From NCBI GenBank assembly GCA_002205965.3, contig NADL03000611.1, forward strand, positions 496,001 to 560,000: 64,000 bases of DNA. The letters are read 5' to 3'. The notes below the pieces were generated by a model. That model did no database searches and was not told the origin of the DNA. It saw only the letters and a program-made list of their open reading frames with translations. A program made the translations under genes and the position numbers. Every line of letters starts with the position of its first letter. Position 1 is the first letter of the stretch. Source of the stretch: Kappaphycus alvarezii (taxonomy: Eukaryota > Rhodophyta > Florideophyceae > Gigartinales > Solieriaceae). Positions 1-11,179 of the stretch are shown one piece after another.

Positions 1-1610
1 GCTTTGCTGGTTGAGCGAGGTGAAAGCCCAAAGTGTGACGGAAGGCCACTTTAAGCGTCAAGATTTTACTACAGTGTCTAAAGATTCGAACGGCATGCTT
101 TTTCGGATTTTGCGGTTCCCAAACAAATCTGCATGAGCACCTTGTTGCAAGTATTGGACTGCGGGAAGAAGATATGATGCAGCGAAAAGGAATCAAAGGA
201 AACATATCCTGAAGGTTCAATAGGGGGCACTGTCCAGCACCATCTCAATGCTACACGTTAATTAATAAAGTCTGAGGGTATATTGTGAGCGATCAAAAAA
301 TCAACAACATGACAATCCGAGGAAAATATGATTCTCGATGCTAGAGATGTTTACTGTGGTAAGGATAACTAATTATATCATGTAATCATTTTTATTGATC
401 CATTAGTCGACTGCGGGCCAGAGATTCAGTATTTCAATGCCTCAATTTCTCCCAGAAACGCATTCATACTCGCTGAAATTAGGGTCAAGGTAGTAGAGAT
501 TTTCTGTTCGCAAATCGAAACCATTGCAAACGCCGAAGAGAAGTTAACGGTAACTTCAAGAGACGGGAAAATATCGGCTATTATAAATAGTTTATCTAAC
601 ACGATGCCAGCCTAAAGCTTAGTCGGAAGTAAGCAGTATGCAGAGATGACTAAGCAAGCCCTTGCTCTCCAGAAAGGCGCCAATTTTATTGAAAATTTAG
701 CTGAGAAATCCCAGAAAACCACTGAGGCTGGGCAAGAGTTGCTTCAGATTAAAAGGAAATCATATCTGCTGAATTTTCTCTCTGCCCCAGGAACAGAGCC
801 TTTTTTGCATTATATGATTTTCCGGTCCTTTCAGTTGAAATCACTGTGGGAGTTGGAGGGCTAGAACTACGGATGTAGCAAGGCGTTAGACCCATCGTTA
901 AATGTTATGGAGGAAATTGCACGTAATTCATTTATTGACATATCCTCTCCAGTGGCGGTAGATGCTGTTTATGATAGAGTGAACCAGAGAGAGGGGAGGC
1001 AAGAGAGAGAGAGAGTACGCTAGGGAGAGAAGTTTAGAGAGGTATATATAAAAGTGACGGACCAATATGGAGAGATAAGAGAGGATAAGGTGGAGAGGCA
1101 CCTTACTCGGACGGAAGATGTAGGAAGACCGAGGATTATGTAGACCTCCAGTCGAGTGGACTGGTTCTTCTGGATTATCGCAGGGGGTTTCCAGAAACCA
1201 AGTAGACGACAGTAAGAGGCTAACCCCAAACATTCTTGATCTGATCTGCAATATATCAGCTCAAACGTACAGTATTTTACAAACAATAACAAAGTACCGT
1301 GCATAAACGTATCAATCAAGTTCTAGGTTGGACAATAAACTAAAATTTCTGCAAGACTCTTTGCGAACTGTACGCTGTTAGCAGAAGCAACAGAGAGTAA
1401 TTACACTAAAAGACCCCCTCAAACTAGAACTGACCACAGTAGCGCACCCTTCATCTGAAAACATTTCAATACTAATTTTGAAAACTTGAAGTAGAAATAC
1501 CTAACTCCCTTCGAATTTCAGAAACTTGACCTAGAGCAAGGTTTTCATCAGAATATCAGAGACTCGGCCCACTGTTCTACAGTGGGAAACAGAATTACGT
1601 TTGGACGACA
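1..1610. other. Gene-poor left edge with a GA-rich microsatellite
   Basis: I recognise no gene here. A short plus-strand ORF at 646-864 (72 codons) has a charged, possibly helical start but no recognisable family. Positions 985-1046 are a GA-rich simple-sequence stretch followed by a TATATAAA-like box. The stretch could be the remains of a long terminal repeat of the copia relic that begins just to the right, but no matching second copy is visible. Confidence 0.4.
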
Positions 1611-1619
1611 TGCCCTAAC

Positions 1620-4400
1620 AAACGAGATTATACCGAGTATCAATGTGCTTGTTCGGCTCATTGATCTATTCGTTCTGGGACGAGTTGTTTGTTCCTGAGT
1701 TGGGAACTGAGATCTTTATTGCAGTAGGAAGTTTCTCATTCATCAAATTGCAGATAAGCTTTGACAACCAAACGGCTACTGTAGAATGACGGGAGCATAA
1801 GTGTCTGTGTACTGTAGTCCTGGTACTTTTATGAACCCCTTTGCGACAATGCTAACCCTAGGGCCGACATCAGGTTTGATACGGAAAACATAAGCACACG
1901 AAATCACGTTAATCCATGGCTTCCTTGGAACGAGCTCGAAAGTGCTGTTCTCATGGATTGAATATTATTCCTTTTTGATCCCTGGCATCCAAAAATCGAT
2001 GTTTTCAGAGAAGTAGGTTCTTCTTATGTTGCTAAAAATTCTGCTGAGAACAGTGCAGTTTCCGCAACGAGTGATGCATTTGAGGAAGAGCTAGAAGGAA
2101 ACCAGCAGGTGTGTTTCTTTGAGAATAGAGAAGAACGACGACGAGCGACTGGAGCGGTTTCTTCAGATGAGGCAGGATTGTCGTCACCGACTGGAGCGGT
2201 CTTTTCAGCCTCTTCTTCGGCAGCGGAACTCTGTGCTTCGGAAATTTCTTCAGTCAGAGAGCTATCGTCATCCGAGGATATTCTTTGGCTGGAATCTCCA
2301 TACGGAAATTTGCAGATGTTTCAAGTAATTGCACAAGCTCTTGTTTCGCTGAAAATTACATCTCCGGATATTACCATTCTTTCTGATCCATTATCCCGCA
2401 GCTGGTATCCCTTTCCCTGAGAGTAGTACCCCATCATAAGTGCATCACGAGATCTCGAGTCGAGCTTTTTGACTTTTTTCTTCGGCACGACATACCAGCA
2501 CTGTGCACCGAATACCCGCACGTGAGAGATGACAGGTGCATTGCCATTCAAGCGGTGGTAAGGAGTTATATATTTTCGTAAATAACTTGAAGTAACTCAA
2601 TTCAGGGCACAGGAAGCCGTGGAAAGAGCTTCAGCCCATAAATGCTTAATGATACACTTTTGCTGCAACATAAAGCGGTACAGGTTGAGATGGTTCGATT
2701 AATAATTTCTGCAGTCCCATTTTTCTGGAGCTTGTAAGCCACTGCGAACTGATTTTAGATGACACTCGTCCGGAGGAATATCTTGGAATCGGTAGTAAGG
2801 TACTCTTCCCCATTTTCAGACTGTGAATCATTAATGAGAAATTTATCTTCGTTCAATGGCGTTTTTGTGTCAGAAAACAAGTAGATTTGGAAATATTTTA
2901 AGAGCTTGTTGGTATGTTTTTCCTCAAAGGCTTTGTAGTTTTGAAAGCACTATATCACCTTTGCCTTGTGAGTCATAGGATACACAACCGTACACTTGGA
3001 GTCGTCGTAGATTAATGACACGAAGTGCCGAGCATATCCCAGAGAAGGAGTTTCAACGGGTCCAAAGACGTCTCAGGGAACTAATTTCAGAGTTTTTTTG
3101 AACGATTTTGCATCTTGTTCGTGATTGGAGCCCGGTGGAATTCACCAAGTATGCAACCGACACAGAAATTTTCTTCCTTTTTTCCTGGCGAGATCTTCAC
3201 ACCTTTTACGACACAGATTCTGATCATTGATTTAATTCCGGGAGCATGAACTTGTGACAGTTGCTGATGCCAGATTGAAAGCGGGCGTATCAAAGAAACT
3301 TGAGATCCCGTCGATGGCTTTAGTGCGGGCTTGGTGACATCAAAAGAGTATAGGCCATTTATCAACGTACACGTCTCCATAAGGGCGACCCCCTTCACCA
3401 TTAAAACGCGTCTTAATTCCAAGCTTTGCCATGATATATACGGAGAGAAGTTGGCAGCGGAGAGAAGTTGGTAGCGAAGGTCTGGAACCTGCAATACGTT
3501 CTTCATTACGCATTTAACAGTTTTGTTTTTGCAACGTAACGTGAGAGCTACGTCACCGGAGCCAAAAATAATAGCTGTGAAATCTGCTCCTAGGTTAAGC
3601 GGTGAAGGGTAAGTGAAGAATTGATAGCTTGTGAACTCTGAAAGGTCGTAGATGACATGCGAAGTACATCCTGAGTCGATGACCCATTGATTGGAAGGCA
3701 GAGAAGGAACTCCTGCATATTTAAGTGATATTTTTGCGTAGGGTAATACGACTTAAAGAGGCAATTACATCTGGCTTTTCGATAGTTTCAGCAACGTTAG
3801 TGACAGTGAGGGACTTTACTCCACCTTAACTTGTCTATGAAAACAGTTGGTTTCCAATTCTTACCCGTCATGATTCCATGAGGAGCTTCGGGACAATAAT
3901 TACACCCGCAGCCAGCGCAGTACAAACAGCCGATATAGCCTGGAAAATATACAGCAGAAAATACTCTTCCAAGAATTAAAGAATTCAATCTAACGTAGAG
4001 AACTCGTGGTTTCAGATACATCAAAATATGTCGTCAATAAGGTGAGCCGGAAGGGCGTTGGCTAACTTCAAAAATTCAATATTGATTGTATGTAACTTTT
4101 ATATACCCATTGTAACTGTTTGATCACTGCGAGGTTCTTGTCTCATATACTCAGAGCGCGGCACGACTGTGATATAGACTCTATTAAATACAAATCTCAT
4201 CACCCATAATCTCCTTTCAAACGCCTCTTCAGTTTTCTGATGCCCGCAGTGTGTTGTAACTGGTCGTTGCTGCCTCCACGGTCAAATTAATTTTCTCAAG
4301 AATCTTTCATAAGCTGCAGCATAATATTGGTGAACTTTTCCAATTTTACCAGGTGACGACCCGCCTATTTTCCCCCGGGTGGGCGAAGCTTTTCCAACAG
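1620..4400 (-). mobile_element. Decayed Ty1/copia retrotransposon (gag, protease, integrase, start of RT)
   Basis: Reading the minus strand from right to left gives a broken copia polyprotein. Around 3797-4024 is a Cys-rich gag-like segment. Near 3640-3700 is a protease-like SGCTSH core (D-S-G region). At 3087-3506 is a GAG-pre-integrase block (VPDLRYQLLSAANF, then WHQQLSQVH and paired CVGC cysteines). At 2321-2551 is the integrase C-terminal stretch containing RVFGAQCW and LDSRSRDALMMGYY. Around 1690-1880 is a reverse-transcriptase start resembling VAKGF...YTDTYAPV. Stops and frameshifts are frequent and no paired LTRs are visible. The sequence is clearly a different, older family from the intact copia element at 38.9-44.4 kb. 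Confidence 0.75.
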
Positions 4401-4639
4401 TGACCATTCGAATCCAAAAAACCGCCGTCCTAGACTCATATTCATCCAGTTCCACGTCCTTAGTTAACTTTGGGATAATTTCACCAAATACAAAACCAGT
4501 TGCAATTATAATTTCGGAAGCTGCCTTTTTTTGCTGTAACAGGGACTTAATGCCAGAACACAGAGAGAGGCGACCGTGGGAGGGTTTTCAAGAGCCTAAA
4601 AGTGTTCAACGTAGGACTTTTTCGCGTGAAATAGTATGT

Positions 4640-5330
4640 TTTTAATGCCATGACGGAGGGTTTTTTGAAGTGCAATCAAGGAGTGGTGCGTGGAGTGTGA
4701 TGTAAGAAGTGATTACTACATGTAATAGTTTAGGAGTGCACTAGTTGAGTTTTTTGAGATTTTGATAGTGGAAGGGGCTAGGAGTGCGATGGTTGAAATA
4801 TTTGGGATTAGATTATATTTAAAGTCTGAAGTCTTGGGTCTGCTACGACGGTTGAATGTTTTTTTTTGAGTTGCAACGCCGTAGTTGTTTGTGGAATTCT
4901 ATAGTTGTGGTCTGTTTGGATAACGTTGGCGAAGTGTTATGTCGATTGCGTTGGTTGATTGTTTTGTGGGTTGCGATATCGGAGGTATGAGTGGAGAGCA
5001 ATGGTTGAGGGTTGGTTGCAGGGCGGTGCCGGACGAGTGTCTTGGATGCGATGATTGAGAGTTATTTCGATGAAGAGGCTAGAGTGGTATCTCGAAAAAG
5101 ATGGTGAGGGTTGGATGGACTGAGATTCCGCAGGGGAGTGTCCAGTGTGCTGGCTGAAGTCTATGTGGGTTACGGTGCCTACGGGTAAAAGAAGTGCGAT
5201 TGATGAGGGGTTTTTGAATTGATGCTGGAGGAATGTGTCCAGAGCAATGGCTGCGACTTGCTTGGAGTGCGATAGCGGAGGGTTGGTCATTTGGAAAATT
5301 GTGTTGATTGACAAAGGAGGAATCAGGAGA
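4640..5330. repeat. Degenerate minisatellite, unit about 25-45 bp
   Basis: The block is built from many imperfect copies of a motif like GAGTGCGATGGTTGAGGGTTG with variable spacers, for example near 4786, 4970, 5000, 5050, 5200, 5245 and 5270. Long minus-strand open frames at 4937-5360 arise from this repetition and from low stop density, not from a recognisable protein. Confidence 0.55.
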
Positions 5331-5339
5331 ATATAATTT

Positions 5340-6255
5340 GAGGTATTTCTTTATATCCATGACGCGGTCAAAGACATTTTAACAATACTTATTATGGTTC
5401 CTATATTCCTGTCATCGAAAAGTATGGTTTCTTAATATATAATTTCAGTTTTAACAATTATTGAGTTGAGTTATTGCGATTGACGAAAAACATGTGTTGT
5501 GAACCTAGGTTGCCAGCTATTTAAATTTTGAGTGTTTCAGGAATGAGCTTTTTCCCCAGTTCCATATTCGTCGCTAACCGGGCATCACAGCCGGTGACAC
5601 TCTTTTTATGGTATCCAATTGCTTTTTCCTGTCATGCCTTGTGAAGACCCATTACCAGTTATTATAAATTTTACGGTACTACAGACTTCAACTTGACTTC
5701 TGCAATTGTGCTTTAATTTTTCTGTAATGCTTTATCGAAACCGCGATCACATGAGTAATGTATTCGATTACTCAAGTTTTCATACGGCATTCATCGTGAT
5801 AATATTACTACCAACACCCGTAAGAGATACTACCGCAGCCAAAAGATGTCTCGCGCTCATAAAGGGACCCTGCTCCGTGAGAAAAAGGCGAATAACCATA
5901 CGCGGCTCCAATTTTAGAGCCGAGCGCCCATTTAAATCATCAAAAGGCTAGTAACCACCGATCTGCCTTTATCTTTGTTCGTGATTGCTCTCAATAAGTA
6001 CTGAGCTCTAAGGGAAACCATTTTTTTTTACCAAATTTTAACTAAATAATCGCCAGTAATGCATTTGAATAGGTCTTTGCGAGCATAGCCGATCAAAAAT
6101 TCTCGCTACAATTCCGATTCCAAAGATCAGACCTCCGCACAGTAGCCCAAATCGTTACATCCAGCAGAAATTGTTATACAACCAATAGGAACATGCAATA
6201 TAGTACTCTAATGCTGGATAAATATGTTTTATTGAAACTAATTTCAATATCACAA
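5340..6255. other. No recognisable gene
   Basis: AT-rich DNA without a convincing coding region. A short inverted repeat (GGCTC...GAGCC) sits near 5907-5924. It may belong to the left part of the Harbinger element whose transposase starts near 6260, but I cannot define the end of that element. Confidence 0.35.
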
Positions 6256-6259
6256 TGAT

Positions 6260-6865
6260 GAAAATATCTAGAGGTCATGTTTCGAAAGAACTCCTCCTAG
6301 TTGTCTGGGATACTTTGGGAGACAACAAATGATTTTGTTTCAAAATGGAAAGCGTTAGTAGCGAGCCGTCTAAACGAAAACTTATACAGAAACATGCAGC
6401 CAGTTATTCACCGTCTATTAAAAAAACAAGAGGGCTAGAAAAATTAATCGGTTTCATTGACGGAACGGTTTTAGAAATTTTCGACTGAATGGCGCTTATT
6501 TACAAAACATTGTCTACAACGGACACAAATCGTAAAAAACGTTAAGGTTTCAGGCTTCTACATCCCCAGGCGTTTTATTTATGGATTTCACGGTCCTGTG
6601 GAAGACATAAGACACGACTGGGCGCTGTATTCCAGGTACGGACTGGACGAGAATTATGGGTTCATTCTGCAGGGATTAATTAAAGTATTTTGTATACAAA
6701 AGGATAGTGATTATGACTGAAAGCCCTACTTGGAGGTTCCGTTCACACTATCATCACGAACACAATACCAAAGTGCATCCAACAATTCCATGGATTCAGG
6801 AAGTATTACAGTTGAATGAATGTTTAAATAGGCGAAGATATGCTGGAATAATGTCGACTTACCTA
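6260..6865 (+). pseudogene. PIF/Harbinger transposase relic A
   Basis: Pieces of a DDE transposase of the Harbinger (HARBI1, DDE_Tnp_4) family lie in shifting plus-strand frames. The first catalytic Asp is in GFIDGTVLEI near 6449-6478. A GDSDY block with the second Asp, followed by KPYLEVPF, lies near 6702-6745. The third acidic residue is in SITVE near 6800-6815. Several stops and frameshifts separate these blocks, so no active protein can be made. A coiled-coil ORF on the opposite strand (7139-7729) lies just downstream in the convergent layout seen again in the other Harbinger elements of this window. Confidence 0.7.
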
Positions 6866-7138
6866 GAAAAATGCATGCCTTGATTCTCCCCTTTGGCACC
6901 TTTTACATATTAATAGTTTTACTGTGCAACACAAGAATATTTTTGTATAGGATCTAGACATCATTTTAATTTCGTTACAGAGCTCTCTCCGTAGATAATT
7001 ACATTCAAACAAGGATGCCTGCTGTAGACGAATCACAACATGCCATTCCAAAAATCCCCATTTGTTCGTTTTCTTGAGTGTTTCTTCGTTGTTACAGCGC
7101 CAAGCGTCAAGTTACGTCCTTCAGCTTTTTTTGATGAC

Positions 7139-7729
7139 TTAAACCATTGCATCCATCATAAGCTTCATTTTCTTTAGCTCTAGCTCTGCAAACGCTTCCC
7201 GATCCTCTATACTCACTTGCCTGGCGTGATTTCTATCCTCCATATCTCTCTTCAGTCTAATTTCATCAAGCTGTAACTTCTTGTCATTCATTTTTATTCG
7301 CTGTTTCTCAGCATGTTCTAGCGCCCTCAAAAAAACAGAATCGTCGGGCATGTCTGCTTCAGTTATTGCCCTTCCCTGCAGTGCCCTTCCATACCTCTCA
7401 GCGGCAGTATCAGGATATCTTACTTCACCACTCGAAATTCCGTTTATATTTGAATATGTGTGATATGATGATGTTAATTTCAGGCTTGGTGTATGGGCCC
7501 GCGAGAGGTCCGATAGCATTGATTCCTGGGGCTTGGGTACCTCTCTGCGTGTTTTTTTGTTGGGATTTGAGGTATTGATATAACACTCTGCAATCCGCGA
7601 AGGGGTAGAGGTGTTGAGGGTGTTTCGCATGCGTGTTTCTGTTCGAGGCAGCAGGAGCTTTGCTAGGCTCACCCGATCCAATTCCAACTGTACACGCCAT
7701 TCTCGACACTTAGGTGAATCATTGCACAT
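7139..7729 (-). CDS. Coiled-coil/Myb-like accessory ORF of Harbinger element A
   Basis: An open frame of 196 codons starts at an ATG (7729). The C-terminal half (from about residue 125) is a long charged helix with alternating Lys/Glu/Leu (EHAEKQRIKMNDKKLQLDEI and similar), as in the second proteins of plant-type Harbinger transposons and the related no-apical-meristem-associated proteins, which bind DNA together with the transposase. Upstream of the ATG (7730-7880) minus-strand translation still resembles the end of a trihelix/Myb domain, so the frame is probably the surviving 3' part of a longer gene. It lies tail-to-tail with transposase relic A. It is intact over this length, but its partner is dead. 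The assignment rests on composition and context, not on a diagnostic motif. Confidence 0.45.
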   Translation of the reverse strand: MCNDSPKCREWRVQLELDRVSLAKLLLPRTETRMRNTLNTSTPSRIAECYINTSNPNKKTRREVPKPQESMLSDLSRAHTPSLKLTSSYHTYSNINGISSGEVRYPDTAAERYGRALQGRAITEADMPDDSVFLRALEHAEKQRIKMNDKKLQLDEIRLKRDMEDRNHARQVSIEDREAFAELELKKMKLMMDAMV

Positions 7730-8360
7730 GCCAATTCACTAAAACCTCCCTTTTCAACAGTTTCGCTCCTGCGCGATACTTCCAATTCTGCAACTTTTTT
7801 GTTACGTGGACACGTATTGCAGAAATTCTGCATCCGCAAATTACATATTCATCTGAATGTTCCTGTTATATCAGAAGACAGATTGAACAATCAAAAAAGT
7901 GTGTAAGTCCGTTGCTCAAAGCCACAATGTTTGAATTTTACCGTTGGACGGTAACAGCGGTGTTTCGAATGGCCACTAACGTTTCAGCATTTAGCATTAT
8001 TTGGATTTGAATTTCATTATGGCAATGTATTCTCTTGCAATAGTGTTTTCTCATTCACTGTTCTCCCACTACACACCACGACGCCGGATAACAGGGATAA
8101 TTTTTTTTAAAATTAAACCCCCGCACCTCTCGTTATTCTCCGCTGGCCGAAACTAACGAAAAAGAATCATTATTGGAGGTATTCCGAACCAGATATTTCG
8201 TACGTTTTACCCATCAAAATTCCTCTGTAGACCGGGACAGAAAAATTGGTAACAAAGGGACATACTTATTACTTTCGAATGATTGGTATAGTCGCATAAT
8301 TCCATTTTTACACTTATACAACCCTGCTGCCAACTTCCACAGTCATTTTATCTCATAAAC

Positions 8361-9430
8361 ATGAGACAGAAGGACTACGATACAGGCCAGGTAGAACTAC
8401 TCCTCCGCAGACGTCGCCGGCTTTTGCGGCTTGCGGTGCTTACCGAGACTGCGATTGAGCGGTTTGAGCGACTCGACAGTCACTTTTCGCAGGTGCAGAG
8501 GTATGTGTGGAAACTCCCGGTTCGATCGAGACCTCGATTGAGCGGTATGATCTACTCAACAGTGTTCCGTTTCCGCAATAGCAAAATTCCGACAACATTG
8601 CTCATTGATGAATTACGGCAACAAAAGAGCGAAGCGCAATAGTTACCGAACTACCCAAGTACGCTATGCTGCGTTTTGTTGCTGTGCCTCGCATTCCTAA
8701 CACGCTGGTCACTTCTAGATGTTATATTCTGCATGCATGCTGGGTTTCTCAGCGATACCTTTGGGAAACTACAAAATTTCATTTGTTGTCTATGGGAAGT
8801 CGACTGGAATTCCGTGCAGCCCTGGTGGCTCAGAGGGCTTATTTATACGAAAAGGCCATAAGGACAAGGTTGCCACGCTAGATTGTGTCTTTGGCTTCAT
8901 CGATTGCACAAAAGTGCAGATAAGCCGCCCTAGTGGACATAGAGTGCTTCAGCACGCGTGTTGCTCCGGCCAAAAGAGGTTTCAATACCCAACATATCAG
9001 ACAGTGACCACCCCGGACTGCTTAATATTTCATATTTGTGGGTAAAAGGTTGTGCATAGGCATGATATGGCCCTCTTTCACGAAAGTAGGCTGCACGGCG
9101 TGATGTCTGTCAGCATGCATATCAACGGCAAGCAGAACGCCATGTACGGCGATTCTTCTTATGTAATGCGGCCGTGGTCACAAGTCGCCTTCGTCAGAGC
9201 CAACGCAACGGCAGAGCGAGTGTTATTAAACGTTGCAATGAGCGCGGTTCGCGAAGCAGTAGAATGGTCGACAAAGACTTCAAGTAGATGTGGTCGTCGC
9301 AGGACAGTGTGCGATATATTTGAGTTTGCAACGCGCCAATTTCGTTGATGTACAGGGAAGCGCTCAAAAAAATTCAAGACATGCCTGTACGCTGGGACAC
9401 AGGCCTTTAACTTTTGTGCCAAGCGCCGTC
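8361..9430 (+). pseudogene. PIF/Harbinger transposase relic B
   Basis: The strongest of the decayed Harbinger transposases. The N-terminal part (8361-8880) is broken by frameshifts. The catalytic part is easy to read: GFIDCTKVQISRPSG (first Asp, about 8897-8940), then QTVTTPDCLIFHICG, RHDMALFHES, MYGDSSYVMRPW with the second Asp (about 9141-9178) and AMSAVREAVEW with the catalytic Glu (about 9237-9268). A frameshift follows the Glu, and the C-terminus (FKTCLYAGTQAFNF) continues in another frame to about 9430. A decayed accessory ORF follows on the opposite strand (9707-10280). Confidence 0.8.
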
Positions 9431-9706
9431 TTTGCAATATTATTTCAACTCCCTGTAAACGTATAGGAAGGGGTAGGGGAAGAGGCGAGCGCAAAGTCCG
9501 TACCGCATTTGCTGCTTGGTCACGAGCCGAAAAGCGAGACACGTAACACTCACCCAATTAGTGCACTTTCTTAGCCAGAGTGAAAAGGAATTCTACCATA
9601 CCCTTCCGTTCCTCCTAGCAGCTCTGCGCTTTTAGAATTCCATTTCGTACTTGCGCTTATCAAGCTGTAGATTCTTCTCCTCCACAGTAATACTCCTCCC
9701 GTCCAA

Positions 9707-10280
9707 CTACTGCCGCGCCCCTTCTTTCTCGCATGGAATCCTATCGATTTCGAGCCTCACCTCCTCAATCTTCATTTTTTTATCATCTGCCTTCTTACAT
9801 TGTTTCATTTCCTCGATAAAAGTATCACGCTCCTGATCGTCGGAATCCAAGTTTATGGTGCGAAGCTTACGCTGCGGTCTGTGTGCGGAAGAATTCTCTA
9901 CGGCAAGGTTCGCTTCCGTCTCGATGTCGACACTTCCCTCTGTCGGTTTTTTCCTGCTCCTATACACCCTTCCCTTCTAAACGATACGACGCTCTCTTCC
10001 TAATTTCCATTACAGCCCCGACCAACTTTACGCTTCTCGATGACTGCCGTAAACTTATCACGGCCATTCTTTATCGAAGGGGTCAAAAAGTCCCCCAATG
10101 AACTTCCATCAGCCTCCATGAACGTCCATGCCGCCTCCTTGACACACAGGACCGCTTTTTTCATCCAGATTCACGTGTGCTTTTCGCATAACACACCGTC
10201 TGAAGAAGCTGGTAGTCATTGGCGGCGTCGAAACTAATTCGCTTCTTGCAACTGCCATTCGAGTCGCCAGCGGGCAGCAA
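9707..10280 (-). pseudogene. Decayed Myb/coiled-coil accessory gene of Harbinger element B
   Basis: The minus-strand frame at 9707-9967 encodes a charged segment ending in a helix (FIEEMKQCKKADDKKMKIEEVRLEID...), similar in style and position to the 7139-7729 product. Upstream (9970-10280) the translation is broken by stops but keeps Trp and basic residues expected of a Myb/SANT-like domain. It is convergent with transposase relic B. No intact start remains. Confidence 0.4.
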
Positions 10281-10531
10281 GAGTTTAGGTTTGGCCGGGA
10301 AGATGAGCAGGGGCACTGAAAGCTCGTCTGCGAGAGCGTGCCATATGCCGGGGAAAGATTCCAGAAGCGACGCGATATCTTCGAGAGGCGGCGTCGCCGG
10401 CGGTGCTTCTAGGCTCGATTAGTTGTCCCTCTTGTTTGGCATCGCGCAATCGGAGGTGCTGCGGCGCACGGAGCATGGTAGTTGGATGGTAAGGGAGGGC
10501 TACAGATGTGCGGAGAGCGTTCGAAGATATT

Positions 10532-10630
10532 ACCGAAGTATACTGTACAGTACTGCACTGGTTCGGGATGTGACCGAAGTATACTGTACAGCACTGCACT
10601 GGTTCGGGATGTGACCGAAGTATACTGTAC
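10532..10630. repeat. 41-bp tandem repeat, about 2.4 copies, carrying the TACTGTACAG motif
   Basis: The unit starts ACCGAAGTATACTGTACAG and continues ACTGCACTGGTTCGGGATGTG. Copies run 10532-10572 and 10573-10613, with a partial copy at 10614-10630. The first two copies differ by one base (GTACAGT versus GTACAGC). Each unit contains the palindromic motif that is dispersed through the window. Confidence 0.9.
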
Positions 10631-11179
10631 TCTAAAGTACTTTTGCGGCCACTTCCAAAAGTTGGCCAAAAAAGATTGACTGTTTGCACCAAGATTTGGT
10701 AAGACTTACCGGTGAATAGTCCAAGAACAAGAACGTGAACAGTTATACTGGACTTGGTCTTGTACCAAATTTTTTTAAAAAAAGAGGAAACCGGTGCGTT
10801 CCATGTTCTTCAGTACATGTCATTCTAGAAATAAAGAAACGTTCCAATATCCTGTTCCGTCCACCTGCGCAGAGGTGCAACGTACCGATGGAAAATTACA
10901 GTAATAGTTGTAACATACCGATGGAACGTTCCGGTGGAACCACGGGAATGATACACTTTTTACTACAATGCGGCAATTTTCTGTGGTGCGTTACTTTACA
11001 CTCGTATCGTACTACTGAACATGAACATGGCCCCGGCACACCCAAACGGCAAGAAAAATATATTAGCTATCCTGTATCATCGCAGTTGCGACAGAGTCTT
11101 CCCCTTGCTCAGCAACTGCGCCCTTCACCAGCGACGAAGTGCCCGACCAACAAACAGAGAGCCAGAAGGACGACGGGGC

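Noticed and set aside
10285..10692. Minus-strand open frame of 135 codons with internal repeats
   Set aside because: Its repeated peptide is just the translation of the 41-bp DNA tandem repeat; no domain elsewhere.
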